64,000 bases of DNA from CAWJMD01 sp963700925 (GTDB taxonomy: Bacteria > Actinomycetota > Actinomycetes > Actinomycetales > CAWJMD01). The translations under genes and the position numbers were made by a program. Positions 60,477-64,000 of the stretch are shown here, piece by piece (position 1 is the stretch's first letter; every line of letters begins with the position of its first letter). The stretch is from assembly GCA_963700925.1 (NCBI GenBank), contig OY969553.1, positions 186,001 through 250,000 of the forward strand, in the 5' to 3' direction. The notes beneath the pieces were generated by a model. It was not told the origin of the DNA and ran no database searches. It worked only from the letters and a program-made list of their open reading frames with translations.

Positions 60477-61073
60477 CGGTACGCCCTGGCTGACGAGGAT
60501 CCTTGGAGGCTCGTCGTCCATCTCGACCGTCTGGGGTATCGGGGCCCGCCCCTGCAGCCGCGCCATCCGCACGACCCTCTTGCGCCGCACCGCCTGAGCC
60601 TGCAGCACGGCGTCGTTGTGGAACCGGCGAGCCAGGCAGACGCGGTGGCACACAGCAGCCAGCGCGTCGAGGTGGTCGCCGGTCACTGCCGGGTGGTCCT
60701 CGGGCAGCTCGTCGAGGGTGGCCCGCAGCGCACGTGTGAGATCGCTTTCTGCTGCCTCGCGATCAGCGTCGTGCTCGTCCATGCGACTTCCCGAGAAGGG
60801 GTCGAGCGCGACCTGCGCGGCTCGTCCCTCGCCGGCCTCGATCGCCTGGACGGCCGCGCCGGCCACCAGCAGCGAGCTCGCCGGGTCGAGGACACCGCAC
60901 CCGGCCAGCTCGGTCGCGGCCGTGGCCCTGCGCAGCAGCTGGTTGTCGAGTGCGGCCTGCGCCCCTTCCACCCGACGGTGCAACCGGTCGAGCCTGCTCG
61001 CGATGAAGAGCAGGTACCACCCGAGCAGCACGCCGATGACGAGGCCCAGCAGCGCCCACAGCTCCCAGCTCAT
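60465..61073 (-). CDS. Membrane-anchored helical protein, LemA-like appearance
   Basis: A 202-residue protein starting at ATG 61073 in an ATGA overlap with pimA. An N-terminal membrane helix (WALLGLVIGVLLGWYLLFIA) is followed by SRLDRLHRRVEGAQAALDNQ, a LemA-like helix, and further helical sequence to HNDAVLQAQAVRRKRVVRMA. It is encoded after pimA in several actinobacteria. I recognise no catalytic motif. Confidence 0.7.
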   Translation of the reverse strand: MSWELWALLGLVIGVLLGWYLLFIASRLDRLHRRVEGAQAALDNQLLRRATAATELAGCGVLDPASSLLVAGAAVQAIEAGEGRAAQVALDPFSGSRMDEHDADREAAESDLTRALRATLDELPEDHPAVTGDHLDALAAVCHRVCLARRFHNDAVLQAQAVRRKRVVRMARLQGRAPIPQTVEMDDEPPRILVSQGVPSAR

Positions 61074-62236
61074 CGCCGCCACCTCGACAGCAAGGACGCT
61101 CGCGCGCTGGGCAGGGTGACCGAACGAGCCTCGGGAGCGACCATCTCGTAGACGGTGAGGATCTGGGCTGCGACCGTCGACCAGTCGTAGCGCCGCACCC
61201 ACACCGAGGCGCGGTCCACCATCGCCGCTCTGCCCGCCGGGTCGCGCAGGGTGGTGACCACCTGGTCGGCGAGCGCGGCGGAGTCACCCACCGGGAACAG
61301 GCTCCCGCACTGCCCGTGGTCGAGCACCCTCGCGAACGCGCCGAGGTCGCTGGCCACGACGGCGGCACCGGCACTCATCGCCTCGACCAGCACGATGCCG
61401 AAGCTCTCGCCGCCGGTGTGCGGGGCCACGTACACGTCGACGGAGGAGAGCAGCGAGGCCTTCTCCTCGTCGCTCACCTCGCCCAGGAACGTCACGGCTT
61501 CGGCATCGGCCCCGAAGCGCTCCCTCGCCTCGTCGACGTCGCCCCGACCGGCCACGAACAGCCGCACCCCGGGCACCTCCGCACGGATCCGCCCGAAGGC
61601 GTCGGCGAGCACCTGCAGCCCCTTGCGCTGCTCGTCGATGCGTCCGAGGAAAGCGAGCGTGGGCGAGTCGGGACCGCCGATCCACCGCTCGTCGGGAACA
61701 GCGCCGGCGAAGGTGTCACAGGCCACGCCGTTCGCGATGACGACGGCGTCGCCCCCCAGATGCTCGACCAGGGTGCGTCGGGCGTCCTCGCTGACGGCGA
61801 TGCGCGCCAGGATCTTCTCCAGGGACGGCCTCATCAGCGGGTAAACCGCCTGCAGCGCACGCGATCTGGGGATCGAGGTGTGGAAGGTGGCGACCACCGG
61901 CTCGTCATCGACGGCCCAGAGTGCGATCAGCGCCAGGCTCGGGACCGTCGGCTCGTGCAGGTGCACCAGGTCGAACTGCCCGTCGGCGAGCCATCGCCGC
62001 ACCCGGGCGGTCGTGACCGGCCCGAAGGTCAGCCGGGCCACCGACCCGTTGTAGGGCACCGGCAGCGCGCGTCCGGCCGACTGTACGTAGTGCGGGACAG
62101 GGGTGTCGTCGTCGGCGGGCGCGAGAACGCTGACGTCGTGACCGAGCCCGATCAGGTGCTCCGCGAGGTCACGGATGTGGAACTGGACGCCCCCAGGCAC
62201 GTCGAGGGAGTAGGGGCAGACGATGCCGACCTTCAT
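61070..62236 (-). CDS. pimA: Phosphatidylinositol alpha-mannosyltransferase
   Basis: First mannosyltransferase of PIM synthesis: GDP-mannose plus PI to PIM1, at the inner leaflet. The 388-residue GT-B (GT4) enzyme has MKVGIVCPYSLDVPGGVQFH at the N-terminus and the donor-site PHTGGESFGIVLVEAMSAGA (ExxxxxxxE). Overlaps the acyltransferase gene (ATGA). The conserved cassette supports the substrate assignment. Confidence 0.92.
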   Translation of the reverse strand: MKVGIVCPYSLDVPGGVQFHIRDLAEHLIGLGHDVSVLAPADDDTPVPHYVQSAGRALPVPYNGSVARLTFGPVTTARVRRWLADGQFDLVHLHEPTVPSLALIALWAVDDEPVVATFHTSIPRSRALQAVYPLMRPSLEKILARIAVSEDARRTLVEHLGGDAVVIANGVACDTFAGAVPDERWIGGPDSPTLAFLGRIDEQRKGLQVLADAFGRIRAEVPGVRLFVAGRGDVDEARERFGADAEAVTFLGEVSDEEKASLLSSVDVYVAPHTGGESFGIVLVEAMSAGAAVVASDLGAFARVLDHGQCGSLFPVGDSAALADQVVTTLRDPAGRAAMVDRASVWVRRYDWSTVAAQILTVYEMVAPEARSVTLPSARASLLSRWRR

Positions 62237-63207
62237 CGGGGAGCAGCCTTCTCCGTGCCCTTTTCCGGACGGGTCTCAGGTCGGGTTTCGGTGCGAGCCA
62301 GGCGGGCCGGGTCGAGGTCGGCCGAGAACACGGGCTGCAGCATGTGCCAGTCCTCCGGGTGTTCGGCGAGACCGGCGCCGATGACGTCGACGCAGGCCTG
62401 GGTGAGCGCGGCGATGCGCGCGTCGCGCGTAGGCAGGTCGGGCCGGGGCAGCGCGGGGTGGAACTTGATCACCACGCGGTGGCGGGACGGCAGCTCGGGC
62501 GCCGGCTCGTACCAGATGTTGACCGGGTGCAGGTTGGCGCCTGTCATCTCGGCGAGGGTGGCCGGACCCGCCGCCACGCGGGCCGGGTGCCCACACAGGT
62601 CGACCTCCAGCCCCGAGCGGCTCAGGTCGCGGTCCATCAGCAGAGGCACCAGCCGACCGTCCCGCAGACGACGCATCAGCGTCGTGAACACGCCGGGGTC
62701 GCCGAGTGGCAGCGCCTCGATGCCGATCGAGGTGCGGTACGCCATGAACGCATCGAAGACCTCGACGGGCTCGAGCCGTTCGGCGACGGTCGTCACCACG
62801 CACAGGTCGTACGCCGCCCAGGCCCCGGCGAGGTCCCAGTTGCCCTGGTGCGGCAGGGCAGCGACCACCCCGCGACCGGCGTCCAGCGCCTCCCGCACGG
62901 CGTCGTCGCCCTCGATCCGGACGCCCGCTCGCACCTCGTCGGCCGACCAGGAAGGAAGGCGGAACGAGTCGCACCAGTAGCGCAGGTACGAGGCCAGCCC
63001 GGCGCGTGACAGGTGCCGGAGCTCGACTGGTCCCAGGTCGGGACGCACGCGAGCCAGGTTCGCCTCCAGCCGTCGCACACCCGGGCCGCGCCGGCGCCAG
63101 ATCTGGTCGGCGATGCGGGCGAAGAGGCCGTAGGCCACGCGAGCAGGCAGCAGTCGCACGACGCGCCACCCGAGCAGGTATGCCCATGCCGAGAGCTTGT
63201 GCCTCAC
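62233..63207 (-). CDS. Phosphatidylinositol mannoside acyltransferase
   Basis: Acylates the mannose of PIM1/PIM2 (PatA type). The 324-residue LPLAT-fold protein has the catalytic H-x4-D in PHQGNWDLAGAW, and RDLSRSGLEVDLCGHPARVA. The N-terminus (RHKLSAWAYLLGWRVVRLLP) is membrane associating. GTG start overlaps the pgsA stop (GTGA). The C-terminal tail (ARTETRPETRPEKGTEK) is low complexity. Confidence 0.9.
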   Translation of the reverse strand: MRHKLSAWAYLLGWRVVRLLPARVAYGLFARIADQIWRRRGPGVRRLEANLARVRPDLGPVELRHLSRAGLASYLRYWCDSFRLPSWSADEVRAGVRIEGDDAVREALDAGRGVVAALPHQGNWDLAGAWAAYDLCVVTTVAERLEPVEVFDAFMAYRTSIGIEALPLGDPGVFTTLMRRLRDGRLVPLLMDRDLSRSGLEVDLCGHPARVAAGPATLAEMTGANLHPVNIWYEPAPELPSRHRVVIKFHPALPRPDLPTRDARIAALTQACVDVIGAGLAEHPEDWHMLQPVFSADLDPARLARTETRPETRPEKGTEKAAPR

Positions 63208-63875
63208 GGCTCGACCTCCTGTTCGGTCTGGGCTTCACTCTGGGTATCACTCTCGGCCATCGCGGACTGCCGGCGCACCGTCAGCACCCGCTGGCACACG
63301 GTGACCACGCTGGCCAGGGCGAGCAGGCCCAGCACCACCGTGAGCACGACGGTCGGCGCCCCGACGCCGATGGCGAAGGTCGCCACCAGCACGACGAGCA
63401 GCCGGTCCGCCCGCTCGGCGATGCCGACGTTCGCGGTCAGGCCGAGGCCCTCCGCACGGGCCCGCGCATACGGCACGAGGGACCCCAGCACCAGGCACAG
63501 CAAGGCCAGCAGGGCACTCGGACGGTCGGCCCCGGCGCCCGTGAACCACACCACCAGCCCACCGAATACAGCGGCGTCGCCCACCCGGTCGCAGGTCGAG
63601 TCCAGGAACGCGCCCCAGGTCGCCGAGCGCTTCACACCACGCTCACGCAGCGCCCGCGCCATCAGCCCGTCGACGGAGTCGCTGAGCACGAAGACGGTCA
63701 CCACCACAGTGCCCAGCCACAGGTCGCCGCGCGGGTAGAACCACAGGGCGGACCCCACCACGCCGACAGTGCCCAGGACGGTGACGGCGTCGGGGCCGAC
63801 ACCGAGGCGCAGCAGCAGGCTGGCCACAGGGGTGAGCAGCCGGGCGGCGAAGGCACGGGCGTAGCGGTTGAGCAT
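63204..63875 (-). CDS. pgsA: CDP-alcohol phosphatidyltransferase (probable phosphatidylinositol phosphate synthase)
   Basis: A 223-residue membrane enzyme with six helices. The CDP-OH-P motif is present as DSVDGLMAR ... GAFLDSTCDR, including the three Asp used for metal. The spacer between AR and G is 13 residues, a few longer than usual. In this cassette it is the synthase making PI phosphate from CDP-diacylglycerol and inositol phosphate. ATG at 63875 is the first gene of the PIM cassette in view. Confidence 0.9.
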   Translation of the reverse strand: MLNRYARAFAARLLTPVASLLLRLGVGPDAVTVLGTVGVVGSALWFYPRGDLWLGTVVVTVFVLSDSVDGLMARALRERGVKRSATWGAFLDSTCDRVGDAAVFGGLVVWFTGAGADRPSALLALLCLVLGSLVPYARARAEGLGLTANVGIAERADRLLVVLVATFAIGVGAPTVVLTVVLGLLALASVVTVCQRVLTVRRQSAMAESDTQSEAQTEQEVEP

Positions 63876-64000
63876 GGCTCCCGGGCGGGGTCTTGGGTGA
63901 GCAACTGGCTGGCAACTGGGCGGCTCCGCCCGTGACCGGGGCGGGTCCGCCCGGCAGCAAGCCTAGTCGGCCGCTCAGCGCGTCCCGTTCCGGTTCTCCT

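Noticed and set aside
63975..64000. 3' end of a minus-strand gene at the right edge (possibly the HIT-family gene usually upstream of pgsA)
   Set aside because: Only eight codons ending in TGA are in the window; too short to support.

Overview
This window comes from a high-GC Gram-positive bacterium of the Actinomycetota, most likely Propionibacteriales/Nocardioidaceae-like. The evidence is the strong G/C third-position bias, frequent GTG/TTG starts, dense ATGA/GTGA gene overlaps, the phosphatidylinositol-mannoside cassette (pgsA-patA-pimA), actinobacterial LexA and DtxR/IdeR operators, and the actinobacterial gene orders alaS-ruvX-mltG-aroE, relA-apt-secF-secD-yajC-ruvB-ruvA-ruvC-yebC-pdxT and hisS next to an MBL hydrolase. 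The genus is inferred from gene content and order, not from rRNA.

Layout. (1) 1-7.9 kb, minus strand: a type IV pilus operon, pilB-pilT-pilC-pilA followed by three overlapping minor-pilin-type genes, the last running off the left edge. (2) 8.0-17.6 kb, minus strand: rarA, rpsD, a DUF948 gene, a DUF6167-like gene, alaS, ruvX, mltG and aroE, the order also known from Streptomyces. It is interrupted between rarA and rpsD by a plus-strand iron-regulated HugZ/DUF2470-like gene, with near-identical ~105 bp intergenic elements on either side of the rpsD/HugZ block. (3) 17.7-24.8 kb: MMPL exporter, GNAT, mycothiol-type DinB-fold protein, ABC-F ATPase, and a TrmB/LuxR-type regulator divergent from a small secreted Cys-x-x-Cys peptide. 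(4) 24.8-36.8 kb: aspS and hisS with an accessory block between them. The block holds an intein-containing radical SAM gene and a DinB gene sharing a LexA box, a broken MerR-TipAS gene, a phosphotransferase, a large LuxR (LAL) regulator and an ABM-like small protein. (5) 36.9-53.0 kb: cyclophilin, DUF349 protein with a frame-swapped repeat tract, AbiEi-like protein, relA, apt, secF, secD, yajC, ruvB, ruvA, ruvC, SRPBCC protein, yebC, pdxT, cobalamin-binding-type protein. (6) 53.2-58.3 kb: a large secreted LamG/PKD protein, VOC protein, kynureninase and AP endonuclease, which separate pdxT from pdxS. (7) 58.3-64 kb: pdxS, DUF3048 lipoprotein, a membrane protein and pimA-patA-pgsA.

Functionally the window combines core housekeeping (three aminoacyl-tRNA synthetases, stringent response, Sec accessory complex, Holliday junction resolution, PLP synthesis, PIM lipid synthesis) with surface functions (pili, secreted adhesin-like protein) and several small regulatory islands. 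Short tandem duplications (11-18 bp units) recur at gene ends or in linkers (DUF349, AbiEi-like/relA, secD, ruvA/ruvB, DUF3048).

The most promising leads for undescribed biology are the regulator/secreted-peptide pair at 23.4-24.8 kb, the iron-boxed HugZ-like gene with its duplicated flanking element, the RBS-sequestering aspS leader, and the compensated frameshift in the DUF349 repeat tract. No rRNA, tRNA, CRISPR array, integrase or transposase was recognised.
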